NCBI GenBank assembly: GCA_963827545.1
Contig: CAWHBI010000034.1
Coordinates: 1-64,000 of the forward strand
DNA: 64,000 nucleotides
DNA from: AWTP1-13 sp963827545
GTDB taxonomy: Bacteria > Pseudomonadota > Alphaproteobacteria > Rhizobiales > Hyphomicrobiaceae
Reading direction: 5' to 3'
Shown here: in pieces, positions 18,003 to 26,987 of the stretch
How positions within the stretch are numbered: the first letter of the stretch is position 1
Layout of the letters: every line of letters starts with the position of its first letter
Program-made: the position numbers and the translations under genes
Notes under the pieces: generated by a model
Databases searched by the model: none
The model's input: the letters and a program-made list of their open reading frames with translations, nothing else
Told to the model about the DNA's origin: nothing

Positions 18003-19550
18003 TCACTCCCACTCGATCGTCCCCGGCGGCTTGCTGGTCACGTCGTAGACCACGCGGTTGATGCCGTTCACCTCGTTGATGATGCGGGTGGCCGTGCGGC
18101 CCAGCACCTCATGGGGAAACGGAAAGAAGTCGGCCGTCATGCCGTCGGTGGAGGTCACGGCCCGCAAGGCGCACACGTGGTCATAGGTGCGCGCATCCCC
18201 CATCACGCCGACGGTGCGCACGGGGAGCAGCACCGCGAACGCCTGCCAGATCTGGTCGTACAGCCCGGCCTTGCGGATCTCGTCGAGATAGATGGCATCG
18301 GCCTTGCGCAGAACCTCCAGCTTCTCCACGCTCACCTCGCCCGGAATGCGGATCGCCAGGCCGGGCCCCGGGAACGGGTGGCGCCAGATGAACTTCTCCG
18401 GCAGCCCCAGCTCGCGCCCCAGCGCCCGCACCTCGTCCTTGAACAGCTCGCGCAGCGGCTCCACCAGCTTGAGGTTCATGCGCTCGGGCAGGCCCCCCAC
18501 GTTGTGATGCGACTTGATGGTCACCGACGGCCCGCCCGTGAACGACACGCTTTCGATCACGTCGGGGTAGAGCGTGCCCTGCGCCAGGAACTCGGCCCCG
18601 CCCAGTTTCTTGGCCTCCTCGTCGAACACGTCGATGAACAGCGCGCCGATGGTCTTGCGCTTGGCCTCGGGGTCCGCCTCGCCTTCGAGCGCCTTCAGGA
18701 AGCGCTGGCTCGCATCCACGTGCACCAGCGGAATATTGAAATGGCCGCGGAACAGCGACACCACCTCCTTGGCCTCGCTCTGCCTCAGGAGGCCGTGGTC
18801 GACGAAGATGCAGGTGAGCTGGTCACCGACCGCCTCGTGGATCAGCTTCGCCGCCACCGCGCTGTCGACCCCGCCGGAAAGCCCGCAGATGACGCGGCCC
18901 TTGCCCACCTGCGCCCGGATCTTGGCAACCTCGCTGGAGCGGAAGTGCGCCATGCTCCAGTCGCCGGGCAGGCCGGCAATGCGGCGCACGAAATTGCCGA
19001 TCAGCTGGCTGCCCCGCGGCGTATGCGCCACCTCGGGGTGGAACTGCACGGCGTAGAGCTTGCGCTTCTCATCCGCGATGGCCGCGAATGGCGCACCCTT
19101 CGATACGCCGATCACCTTGAAGCCGGGTGGAAGCCGCGTGACGCGATCGCCATGGCTCATCCACACGGTGTCGGTCTCGCCCTTCGCCCAGAAGCCCTCG
19201 AACAGCGGGCTGTCGCTCCTGATCTCGAGCTCCGCGCGCCCGAACTCGCGATGGTGCCCGCCCTCCACCCCGCCGCCCAGCTGCGCCACCATGGTCTGCT
19301 CGCCGTAGCAGATTCCAAGCACCGGCAGGCCGGCCTTGAACACCCAGTCGGGCGCCCTGGGCGTGCCGAACTCGGTAACGCTGGCCGGTCCTCCCGACAG
19401 GATCACGGCCTTGGGTTTGAGCCGCTCCAGCGCCTCGTTCGCCTTGTTGAAGGGCACGATCTCGGAGTAGACGCCCTGCTCCCGCACCCTTCGGGCGATG
19501 AGCTGGGTCACCTGGCTGCCGAAATCGATGATCAGCACGCTATCGGTCAT
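18003..19550 (-). CDS. guaA: GMP synthase (glutamine-hydrolysing)
   Basis: Converts XMP to GMP using glutamine and ATP in purine synthesis. 515 residues, the usual length. The N-terminal class I glutamine amidotransferase has its nucleophile in LGICYGEQ (Cys81) and the His/Glu pair in AVQFHPEVAHT. The ATP pyrophosphatase domain has the PP-loop GLSGGVDSAVAA near residue 226. The C-terminal dimerisation domain ends KPPGTIEWE. It stands alone on the minus strand, divergent from the cNMP-rhodanese gene, and about 6 kb from guaB, the enzyme for the preceding step. Confidence 0.98.
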   Translation of the reverse strand: MTDSVLIIDFGSQVTQLIARRVREQGVYSEIVPFNKANEALERLKPKAVILSGGPASVTEFGTPRAPDWVFKAGLPVLGICYGEQTMVAQLGGGVEGGHHREFGRAELEIRSDSPLFEGFWAKGETDTVWMSHGDRVTRLPPGFKVIGVSKGAPFAAIADEKRKLYAVQFHPEVAHTPRGSQLIGNFVRRIAGLPGDWSMAHFRSSEVAKIRAQVGKGRVICGLSGGVDSAVAAKLIHEAVGDQLTCIFVDHGLLRQSEAKEVVSLFRGHFNIPLVHVDASQRFLKALEGEADPEAKRKTIGALFIDVFDEEAKKLGGAEFLAQGTLYPDVIESVSFTGGPSVTIKSHHNVGGLPERMNLKLVEPLRELFKDEVRALGRELGLPEKFIWRHPFPGPGLAIRIPGEVSVEKLEVLRKADAIYLDEIRKAGLYDQIWQAFAVLLPVRTVGVMGDARTYDHVCALRAVTSTDGMTADFFPFPHEVLGRTATRIINEVNGINRVVYDVTSKPPGTIEWE

Positions 19551-19744
19551 GTCTCAGGCCCCAGCAGCGGAATCGGGTGCACAGGCAGCCTCGATAGACC
19601 ATCCGGCCCAGGGTGGGTCAAGGCGCGCCGGGGCGAGACAAAACCCCGCGCGGCCAACGTTTTGCCTTATCAACATGGAACATCCGAGGCCTCGTCCCTT
19701 GCCCATTTGGACGGCGGGCCACGTTTTTGATATCCAGTGGCCCC

Positions 19745-20791
19745 ATGGAACCCGTTACATCCAAGCTCAAGCGCGCGCGGCTGTTCGCCCATCTGCCCGA
19801 TGATGCCGTGGCCGGCCTGATCGAGCGGCCCGGCGTCACGACCGGCGCCGCTGGCGACACCGTGCCGGCCCGCCAGGGCGACCTGGTGGTGCTGCTCGAA
19901 GGCGGCCTCGCCATGGGCAGCAACGACGGCGGCCAGCACGTGGCCGCCTTCAGCGTCGACGAGGACGCCCCCGACCCGGCCATCCTCTACACTATCCCCG
20001 CCAACGCCCGCCTGACGTTGAGTCGTCCGTCCGTGTACCTGGTCATCGACGGCCAGCGCCTCGACGACACACTTTCGCGCCGCCACGAGACCAAGAGCCT
20101 CGCCGCCCTCGACGACAGCGTGCGCGAGCGCGTCGCCAGCCTGATCAAAGCCGCACCCTTCAAGCAGCTCTCCTTCGAGCACCTGTGCCGTTGCGCCGAG
20201 GCCATGCTGCCCCAGGATGCGGCACGCGGCGAGGACGTGATCAGCCAGGGCGACAAGGGCGACTTCTTCTATGTGATCGAAAACGGCAGCGCGGAGGTCT
20301 GGCGCACCGACCCCGGCAGGCCGCCGGCCAAGCTTGCCACGCTCGGCCCAGGCGCCAGCTTCGGTGAGGAGGCGCTGCTGAAGGGCGAACCGCGCAACGC
20401 CACCGTGCGCATGACCAAGGCCGGCCGCGTGCTCAAGATCGGCAAGGCGGACTTCGACCGCCTGCTCAAGACCCAGCTGCTGCACGAGATCGCCGCACCG
20501 GAGGCGCACCGGCACCTGGAGCAGGGCCAGGCGTCGCTCATCGACTGCCGTTTCGAGGAGGAATGGGAGCTGTGGCGCCTCAAGAACGCCCGGCTGATCC
20601 CCATGGAAGAGATTCGCGAGCGCGCGCGTGGCCTCGACAAGGCGCGCGAGTACATCGTCTATTGTCGCACCGGCCGGCGTTCCCGTGCGGCCGCCTTCCT
20701 CATGCGCCAGGCCGGACTCAACGCGCACTCGCTCAAGGGCGGCATCGCCGAATGGCCCTACGAGCTCGAGGGCAGTGCGCTCGATCCCTGA
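19745..20791 (+). CDS. Cyclic nucleotide-binding / rhodanese fusion protein
   Basis: 348 residues from the ATG at 19745; the longer upstream frame overlaps the guaA control region. Residues ~5-120 look like a degenerate cNMP-binding fold (LFAHLPDDAVAGLIE, RQGDLVVLLEGGLA). Residues ~135-245 form a good cNMP domain with ISQGDKGDFFYVIENG and the phosphate cassette FGEEALLKGEPRNATV. Residues ~255-345 are a rhodanese domain with the active loop YCRTGRRS. The layout suggests a cytosolic sulfurtransferase or persulfide sensor gated by a cyclic nucleotide. It is followed 16 bases later by the DUF3859 gene, with which it is probably co-transcribed. Confidence 0.9.
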   Translation: MEPVTSKLKRARLFAHLPDDAVAGLIERPGVTTGAAGDTVPARQGDLVVLLEGGLAMGSNDGGQHVAAFSVDEDAPDPAILYTIPANARLTLSRPSVYLVIDGQRLDDTLSRRHETKSLAALDDSVRERVASLIKAAPFKQLSFEHLCRCAEAMLPQDAARGEDVISQGDKGDFFYVIENGSAEVWRTDPGRPPAKLATLGPGASFGEEALLKGEPRNATVRMTKAGRVLKIGKADFDRLLKTQLLHEIAAPEAHRHLEQGQASLIDCRFEEEWELWRLKNARLIPMEEIRERARGLDKAREYIVYCRTGRRSRAAAFLMRQAGLNAHSLKGGIAEWPYELEGSALDP

Positions 20792-20807
20792 AAGGTTAGG
20801 CGGCATC

Positions 20808-21377
20808 GTGCGCCTGATTGCTACTCTCGTTCTGGCCTTCCTGTGCTCAGCACCGACCCGGGCGCAACAGGCGACCATCGAGGCGGCTGAAATCCTTTGG
20901 GCGGGCACTTATCGGGCACAGATCGCGGGCACGGTCGAGCAACCGGGAACGGCCACCGGCAAGACCAATCAGTTGACCGATATCGTCAAGCTCGAGACCA
21001 CCACCACCGTCCGGGCACGGCTCGGAACCAGCTTCGGCATAGAATTCAGACTGTCCGGCGCACCCGAGGGTGCAGAGGCGCCGATCACCATCGTGGTGGT
21101 GCTGCCGAAAGCGGGGCTCTACAACCCGGCCACCCAGAAGCGCACGTTCCGCGAGGAGTGGCGCCCCTCCCCCCGGCTGGTAGGCGGGGCGAGCTTGGTA
21201 GGCTATCTGCTGGAAATGGACTGGGAGGTCGTTCCCGGCATCTGGAAGTTCGAGATCTGGTCCAACGGCCGCAGGCTCGGCGAGCAGTCGTTCTGCGTCA
21301 TAGCCGACCGCACGCCCGAGCCCGATAGCCCCGAGAAGACCGCCGACGAGCCATGTCACTCCGCTGCGACGGCGTGA
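20808..21377 (+). CDS. Secreted DUF3859 domain protein
   Basis: 189 residues from a GTG at 20808, preceded by AAAGGTTAGG. A signal peptide (MRLIATLVLAFLCSAP to TRAQ) leads into a beta-rich domain with the DUF3859 pattern: A-x-I-L-W-A-G-T-Y, an FGIEFRLSG strand, and the C-terminal WEVVPGIWKFEIWSNGRRLGEQSF. The function is unknown; it is presumed periplasmic. It lies 16 bases after the cNMP-rhodanese gene. Its 3' end overlaps the convergent methyltransferase/ATP-grasp gene by 22 bases. Confidence 0.85.
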   Translation: MRLIATLVLAFLCSAPTRAQQATIEAAEILWAGTYRAQIAGTVEQPGTATGKTNQLTDIVKLETTTTVRARLGTSFGIEFRLSGAPEGAEAPITIVVVLPKAGLYNPATQKRTFREEWRPSPRLVGGASLVGYLLEMDWEVVPGIWKFEIWSNGRRLGEQSFCVIADRTPEPDSPEKTADEPCHSAATA

Positions 21378-23317
21378 CCGTTGCCGTTGGCCTGGACCTG
21401 CACCGGCCTGGCCGTGATCCCCAGCCGCTCCACCGCTGCCTGCAGGATCTGGCCCAGCAGCTCCGAATAGCGCATGCCCTGGAAGCCGGCCATGATGTTC
21501 ATCTTGCCGTCCCAGCACCAGCCAGGATTGGGATTGACCTCCAGCAGCTTGATCTCGCCCTTGGCGTCGGCGCGGAAATCGAAGCGGGCGTAGTCGCGGC
21601 AGCCGAGCCGCTCGAACAGCCGTGACGAGCTGTCGATCATTTGCTGCTGCTGCTGGTCGCCGAGCGTGGCCTCGCGATATCTGATCTGCGTCCAATAAGG
21701 GCTGTCGGGCTCCCACTTGAACTCGTAGCCCAAGATCTTCGGCAGATTGGGATCGAGCCGCGAATAGTCGACCTCGAGGATGGGCAGCGCTCTCAAGCCC
21801 TGGTCCGGGTTGCCGACCAGGCCCACCGAGTACTCGGCGCCGGTCAGGAACTCCTGCACCAGCACGCCACGCTTGGGGAATTCGGCCCGAATCCTGTCGA
21901 GCGAATCGAGCAGGGCCTTCTCGTTGGCAACCACCAAATCCTTGGTGATGCCCTGGCTGCTGTCGCCCTGGTTCGGCTTCAGGAGCGCTGGGAAGACGGA
22001 GGGCAGCGTTGCGCCCTGGTCGCCGGGGCGCACATAGCTTTCCAGCGGTACCGGCACATCCAGCGCATGCGCAACCGCACGCACCAGGCCCTTGTCGTAG
22101 CAGGCCGCCAGCGCGGACGGGCCGGCGCCGGTGTAGCCAATGCCCAGCACCTCCAGCAGCGCCGGCACGTGCAGCTCTTTGAAGGGGTCGTTGTTCCACC
22201 CCTCGTCGCACAGGTTGAAGATGAGGTCCGTGCGCAGCTCGGACAGGTCGCGCTCAAGCGTGCCGTGGTTGTCGAGGTAGCGGAAGGTGTAGTTTGGCAG
22301 CTCGGACAGCGCGTCCTTGAGCTTGCGGATGGTGTCGATGTCCTCGGGGTTGAATGTGCCGCCCCGCTTGACCTGGTCGGGCAGCCGGTGGTCCCCCATC
22401 AGCACGGTAACGTCGAGCGCCTGCAGCTTGCCTCTGCCCTTGCGGACCGGCAGATGCGGCGCATCGGCCGACAGCAGGATGCGGCGCGCCATCATGCCGA
22501 GATCCTGGTCCCGGTCCGAGAGAGCCTCGGCGTGGCCATGGTGGCGCACGTTGCGAAAGCCGGACTTCTCCAGAAGCTTTCCGATGCTGTCACGCGTATA
22601 GAGCCGTTCGGCATAGAATTGGTCGGCGATCACGCCCATCTCGTCGTGCACGATAACTTCACGCGAGATCAGGCGTTCCCCGTCCTGGCTGATCGTGCGC
22701 TCCCGGCACACGAAGTGATGCTCGTCGATCCACTCCCACGAGCGCTTCTCGAAGTTCTCGTGCATGTGCCCGCCGTCGGTGATGTCGAGCACCAGCTGGC
22801 CACTGGGGCGCAGGATCTTGCCGACCGCGTTCAGGACTTTCTCGTCGTCCTGCTTGTTGGAGAAATAGCCGAACGAGTTGCCCATGATGGCAACGCAATC
22901 CATGCTGTTTTCCGGCAACCGTGGATTGCGCGCGTCGCCCTCCTTGAAGAGCACCTGCAGCCCCTCGTTCTGGGCGCGCTTCTTGGCGAGCCGCACGAGG
23001 TAGCGCGAGCGGTCGAGGCCCATCACATGCTTGAAGCCGCGACGAGCAAGCTCCAGGCAATGCCGCCCTTGCCCGCAGCACAGGTCGAGGATGTGGCTGT
23101 GCGGCTGGACCGCCGCCGCAGACACGATGAAATCCACCTCGCGGCGCGTGTTCTCGAGGTTCTCGACGACATCGCCATCGGTCTTCACGTAGAGGGCATT
23201 GAAGAGCTTGCGCCACCACTCTTCAGGAAGGTGCGCCTCGAGGTCCGCAACGGGCCCGAGGCACGAACGCGTGGCCAGGCGTCTCGGACGCTTGGCCTTA
23301 GTCGTGGCAATAACCAT
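21356..23317 (-). CDS. SAM methyltransferase / D-Ala-D-Ala-ligase-type ATP-grasp fusion
   Basis: 653 residues from the ATG at 23317, with GAGGAGG upstream. Residues ~35-285 form a class I SAM methyltransferase (motif I HILDLCCGQGRH, residues 75-86; LVLDITDGG later). Residues ~300-635 form an ATP-grasp ligase of the D-alanine-D-alanine ligase type: FNLCDEGW, GIGYTGAGPSALAACYDK, ALLKPNQGDSSQGI, VLVQEFLTGAEYSV, and the metal-binding end LLEVNPNPGWCWDG. ATP-grasp enzymes join a carboxylate to an amine or thiol, so the protein may make and methylate a small peptide-like or amino-acid conjugate. Both active centres look intact. It follows rsmB by ~200 bases on the same strand. The product is unknown. 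Confidence 0.88.
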   Translation of the reverse strand: MVIATTKAKRPRRLATRSCLGPVADLEAHLPEEWWRKLFNALYVKTDGDVVENLENTRREVDFIVSAAAVQPHSHILDLCCGQGRHCLELARRGFKHVMGLDRSRYLVRLAKKRAQNEGLQVLFKEGDARNPRLPENSMDCVAIMGNSFGYFSNKQDDEKVLNAVGKILRPSGQLVLDITDGGHMHENFEKRSWEWIDEHHFVCRERTISQDGERLISREVIVHDEMGVIADQFYAERLYTRDSIGKLLEKSGFRNVRHHGHAEALSDRDQDLGMMARRILLSADAPHLPVRKGRGKLQALDVTVLMGDHRLPDQVKRGGTFNPEDIDTIRKLKDALSELPNYTFRYLDNHGTLERDLSELRTDLIFNLCDEGWNNDPFKELHVPALLEVLGIGYTGAGPSALAACYDKGLVRAVAHALDVPVPLESYVRPGDQGATLPSVFPALLKPNQGDSSQGITKDLVVANEKALLDSLDRIRAEFPKRGVLVQEFLTGAEYSVGLVGNPDQGLRALPILEVDYSRLDPNLPKILGYEFKWEPDSPYWTQIRYREATLGDQQQQQMIDSSSRLFERLGCRDYARFDFRADAKGEIKLLEVNPNPGWCWDGKMNIMAGFQGMRYSELLGQILQAAVERLGITARPVQVQANGNGHAVAAE

Positions 23318-23525
23318 GGTGGACAGCCGTCCTCCTCGTTACCGCCTACGGCCGCTGACGGACTGCATCCAACGTCGCCCTCCCGCCGGCGCCGCCCTCA
23401 GGCGGTCAACACGAGGCCCTTGTGGCCTCAGCAAAGCACGATCCTTAGTTCAGCGATTTTTTCTGTCAAACGTTTATCTGTGGACGAGGGGCGGCTCGTG
23501 CAAGCTTGGCATGCCCTCGCAACAC

Positions 23526-24821
23526 TCAGCTGCGTCTCGCGAGCACGGCGATGAAGAATCCGTCGGTGCCGTGCCGTGCCGGGGTGAGAAGGAGCGCCTC
23601 CTCGCCGCCGTCGGCGGATGCCGGCAGCTCACCGCCGATTCCCGCCGCCCACGAATCACTCCAAGGCAACGCGGCGAAGCCTGAATGGTTCGCGAGGAAG
23701 GCTCCCACCTGCTCGTTATTTTCCTCCGGCAGCACCGAGCAGGTGGCGTAGACGAGGCGGCCGCCGGGTTTCACCAGCGGAGCCGCCAGCTCGAGGATGA
23801 CGCGCTGCTCGCTCTGGCGCTGCGAGAGATTGGCGGGTTTCAGCCGCCACTTGGCGTCGGGCCGCCGCCGCCAGGCACCCGTGCCGGTGCAGGGCGCATC
23901 GACGAGCACGACGTCGAAGCGAGGGCCGAGCGCCGTCAGGGCATCCCTGCTGCCTGGCGGCAGCACCTGCGCGTTGCGCGCGCCGGCCCTCTTCAGGCGC
24001 TCAAAGATGGGTCGCAGCCGCAACGCATCGTCGTCGTAGGCATAGATCTGGCCGGTGTTGCGCATGGCCGCGGCGAAGGCCAGCGTCTTGCCGCCCGCGC
24101 CTGCACATATATCGAGCACCTGCTGGCGTGGCGCGACGCCAGCCATCAGGGCGGCAATCTGCGACCCTTCGTCCTGAACCTCGTACCAGCCTTTGCCGTG
24201 CCCGACCTCGGCCTCGACGTTGGGCTGGCGGCGGGATCCTTCGGGGGCAGGCAGGCGAACGCCCAGCGGCGAGAACGGCGTTGGGACTGGTGAGAACCGC
24301 GCCAAGACCTTCAGCACCTTCTCCCGGTCCGCCTTGAGGGCGTTGACCCGGAGGTCGACCGGAGCCCGAAGCGCGAGCGCGGCCCCCTCCTCGGCCGCAG
24401 CAGCCCCGAATACCCGCTCGAAGGAAGGCTCGAGCCATGCGGGGAAGTCACCACGCGTCGAGGCCGGTACATCGGGTGGCAGCTCCCGTGACAGGCCGGC
24501 CTGCTCCTCTTCGCTCAGGGGCTCCACGGCATGGGGCGACCCGTCGGCGCTGGCGATCACCGCCGCGGTCGACAGAGCCAGGGCTCGTGGCGCAGCGGCC
24601 AGCGCAATGGCACGCGGCGTATCGCTCTGCATGCGTGCCACAAACGAGCGGCGGCGGCGCAGCGCGTCGTAGACGAGGTTGCCTATGGCCGCACGGTCGC
24701 CGGAACCGGCGAAGCGGTGGCTCTTGCCCCAGTCGGCGAGCGCACTCGCCGCCGGCCGGTGCCGGATCAGAATCTCTTCGAGCACCTCGATTGCGGCCTT
24801 GATCTGTGCGCCAGGCCGCAT
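23526..24821 (-). CDS. RsmB/NOP family rRNA cytosine-C5 methyltransferase
   Basis: Methylates a cytosine in 16S rRNA or a related RNA. The ATG at 24821 is chosen over a TTG at 24836 because it begins the conserved RPGAQIKAAIEVLEEIL segment and leaves a clean four-base gap to the MAPEG stop. The N-terminal region is NusB/RsmB-like. The catalytic domain has YEVQDEGSQIAALM, the SAM motif LDICAGAGGKTLAFAA, the motif IV cysteine in DAPCTGTG, and the motif VI nucleophile in ATCSVLPEEN. Length is 431 residues, normal for the family. It forms a probable operon with guaB and MAPEG upstream. Confidence 0.93.
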   Translation of the reverse strand: MRPGAQIKAAIEVLEEILIRHRPAASALADWGKSHRFAGSGDRAAIGNLVYDALRRRRSFVARMQSDTPRAIALAAAPRALALSTAAVIASADGSPHAVEPLSEEEQAGLSRELPPDVPASTRGDFPAWLEPSFERVFGAAAAEEGAALALRAPVDLRVNALKADREKVLKVLARFSPVPTPFSPLGVRLPAPEGSRRQPNVEAEVGHGKGWYEVQDEGSQIAALMAGVAPRQQVLDICAGAGGKTLAFAAAMRNTGQIYAYDDDALRLRPIFERLKRAGARNAQVLPPGSRDALTALGPRFDVVLVDAPCTGTGAWRRRPDAKWRLKPANLSQRQSEQRVILELAAPLVKPGGRLVYATCSVLPEENNEQVGAFLANHSGFAALPWSDSWAAGIGGELPASADGGEEALLLTPARHGTDGFFIAVLARRS

Positions 24822-24825
24822 GTGA

Positions 24826-25263
24826 TCAGACGGCAATGCCCCGGGTCATCACGTGCAGAGCCAGCTTGATCCACATGGCGAGCACGATGAGGAACCCCAG
24901 GCCGAAGGCCGGTGTACGCCACCTGACCTTGTTCGGTCCGACATGAATGGCCGCGTGGACGATGCGTGTCAGCACGAAAGCCCAAGCCAGCGCTACCATA
25001 ACGGCGTCGGCGCCCTTGGCGATCAGAGCGAACGCCACCACCGCATAGAACAAGACTGGCAGCTCGAACTGGTTGGTGTAGTTGGCGGCTCGCTTCGCCG
25101 CGTCCTCGGGCCATACCACCCGGCCGAGCGCCAGATCGGGATTGCCGCGCTTGCGGTCCATGGTCCTGACGGCCCGCGCGCGTGCAACCGCCATCGAACC
25201 GCCTACGAGGAAGCTCAGAAGCACCTGCACGAAAACCGGATAGAGGATGGCGATCTGGTTCAC
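24826..25263 (-). CDS. MAPEG-family integral membrane protein
   Basis: 145 residues with four hydrophobic helices, beginning YPVFVQVLLSFLVGGSMA. The MAPEG signature is visible in AANYTNQFELPVLFYAVVAF (N-x-x-E-x-P helix) and in the RIVHAAIHVG helix. Eukaryotic relatives are glutathione- or eicosanoid-metabolising enzymes; the bacterial role is usually unknown. It lies between guaB and rsmB, an arrangement typical of Hyphomicrobiales, with four bases to rsmB. Confidence 0.9.
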   Translation of the reverse strand: MNQIAILYPVFVQVLLSFLVGGSMAVARARAVRTMDRKRGNPDLALGRVVWPEDAAKRAANYTNQFELPVLFYAVVAFALIAKGADAVMVALAWAFVLTRIVHAAIHVGPNKVRWRTPAFGLGFLIVLAMWIKLALHVMTRGIAV

Positions 25264-25318
25264 GAAACCTCACCGGGAGCGCATCCCGGTCCCCTTCAAG
25301 AGATGCTAAAGGCTCGAA

Positions 25319-26803
25319 TCATCCGTTGCGCTGGTAGTTCGGAGCCTCGCGCGTCAGGCCGACGCCGTGCGGATGGCTCTCGGCGGCCCCGGCGGGCGAG
25401 ATGCGGATGAAACGCGCCCGCTCCCGCAGGGATACCAGATCGGCCGCACCCACGTAGCCCATGCCCGCGCGCAAACCGCCCACCAGCTGGTGCAGAACAC
25501 CATCCACCGGGCCCTTGTAGGGCACCTGGCCCTCGATACCCTCCGGCACCAGCTTGAGCGTATCCTTCACCTCCTGCTGGAAGTAGCGGTCGGCACTGCC
25601 GCGCGCCATGGCGCCAACCGAGCCCATGCCGCGATAGGCCTTATAGGTGCGCCCCTGGTAGAGATAGGTCTCGCCCGGAGCCTCGTCGGTGCCGGCGAGC
25701 AGGGCCCCGATCATGGCGCAGTCCGCGCCGGCCGCCAGCGCCTTCACCAGATCGCCCGAGAACTTGATGCCCCCGTCGGCGATCACCGGCACGTCCTGCT
25801 TCTTGGCCACTTCGACGGCATCCATGATAGCGGTGAGCTGCGGCACACCCACGCCGGCCACGACGCGCGTGGTGCAGATCGAACCCGGGCCGATGCCGAC
25901 CTTCACGGCGTCCGCGCCGGCATCGATCAGGGCTTTGGTGCCGTCGGCAGTTGCCACGTTGCCGGCGATCACCTGCACGCGGTTCGACTGCTTCTTGATC
26001 CGCGAAACCATGTCCAGCACCCGGATCGAGTGCCCGTGCGCGGTATCCACCACCACCAGGTCGACCCCGGCATCCATCAGCCGCTCGGCGCGTTGAAAGC
26101 CCTCGTCACCCACACTGGTGGCCGCGGCCACGCGCAGGCGGCCCTGCTCGTCCTTGCAGGCGTTGGGGTACTTCTGCGCCTTCTCGATGTCCTTCACGGT
26201 GATGAGGCCGATGCAGCGGAAGCCGTCGTCCACCACCAGCAGCTTCTCGATCCGGTTCTGGTGCAGCAGGCGCTGCGCATCCTCACGGCTGACACCATCT
26301 CTGACCGTCACCAGTTTCTTGGTCATCAGCTCGGAGACGGGCGTCTTCGGGTTGGTGGCGAAGCGCACATCCCGGTTGGTGAGGATGCCGAGCAGCTTGC
26401 CCTGCTTGCCGGCCTCCACCACTGGGATGCCGGAAATGTTGTGCTCGTCCATGAGGTGCAGCGCATCGCGCAACGTCGCCGTCGGATTGATGGTAACGGG
26501 ATTGACGACCATGCCGGCCACGTAGCGCTTCACCATCGCCACCTGCTCCGCCTGCACCTCCGGCGTCATGTTGCGATGCACCACGCCGATGCCGCCCGCC
26601 TGCGCCATGGCTATGGCGAGCCGCCCTTCCGTCACGGTATCCATGGCCGAGGACAGGATCGGGATCTTCACTGCGATTTCGCGCGTCACGCGCGAGCTGA
26701 CGTCGGCCTCGGCCGGGAGCACGTCGGAGGAGCGGGGCTGCAGGAGCACGTCGTCGAAGGTCAGCGCCACGGAACTGTCATCCAGGGTCGGCCGCTGCGC
26801 CAT
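25319..26803 (-). CDS. guaB: Inosine-5'-monophosphate dehydrogenase
   Basis: Oxidises IMP to XMP with NAD, the committed step to guanine nucleotides; GuaA at 18003 performs the next step. The ATG at 26803 has GAGGAGA eight bases upstream and gives 494 residues. The barrel begins LTFDDVLLQPRSSDVLP. Two CBS domains interrupt it at about residues 90-210 (VVNPVTINPTATL, LMTKKLVTVRDGVS). The catalytic cysteine is in IGPGSICTTRVVAGVG (about 310), with the mobile flap around KAYRGMGSVGAM. It is the first gene of a guaB-MAPEG-rsmB run. Confidence 0.98.
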   Translation of the reverse strand: MAQRPTLDDSSVALTFDDVLLQPRSSDVLPAEADVSSRVTREIAVKIPILSSAMDTVTEGRLAIAMAQAGGIGVVHRNMTPEVQAEQVAMVKRYVAGMVVNPVTINPTATLRDALHLMDEHNISGIPVVEAGKQGKLLGILTNRDVRFATNPKTPVSELMTKKLVTVRDGVSREDAQRLLHQNRIEKLLVVDDGFRCIGLITVKDIEKAQKYPNACKDEQGRLRVAAATSVGDEGFQRAERLMDAGVDLVVVDTAHGHSIRVLDMVSRIKKQSNRVQVIAGNVATADGTKALIDAGADAVKVGIGPGSICTTRVVAGVGVPQLTAIMDAVEVAKKQDVPVIADGGIKFSGDLVKALAAGADCAMIGALLAGTDEAPGETYLYQGRTYKAYRGMGSVGAMARGSADRYFQQEVKDTLKLVPEGIEGQVPYKGPVDGVLHQLVGGLRAGMGYVGAADLVSLRERARFIRISPAGAAESHPHGVGLTREAPNYQRNG

Positions 26804-26987
26804 GCTCGTTCTCCTCATGTCTCAGGTTGACGGGATACGGGCGCGCCAGGGCCCTCACCCTGGCACGCGGCCCGTTCAGCCGTCTTTTCCTGGAATCGCT
26901 CCAAACCTCCTATTAGCACCCCCGGGGAATCAGGGAAAGGCGGCCCAACAAATCCAATAAATCAAGCGTTGGTTGCAACCTGCCAGC

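Noticed and set aside
18111..19730. 539-codon plus-strand frame opposite guaA
   Set aside because: His/Arg/Leu/Ala-rich antisense shadow of a certain gene; no domain.
21641..23554. 637-codon plus-strand frame opposite the methyltransferase/ATP-grasp gene
   Set aside because: Antisense shadow; both catalytic domains are fully conserved on the minus strand.
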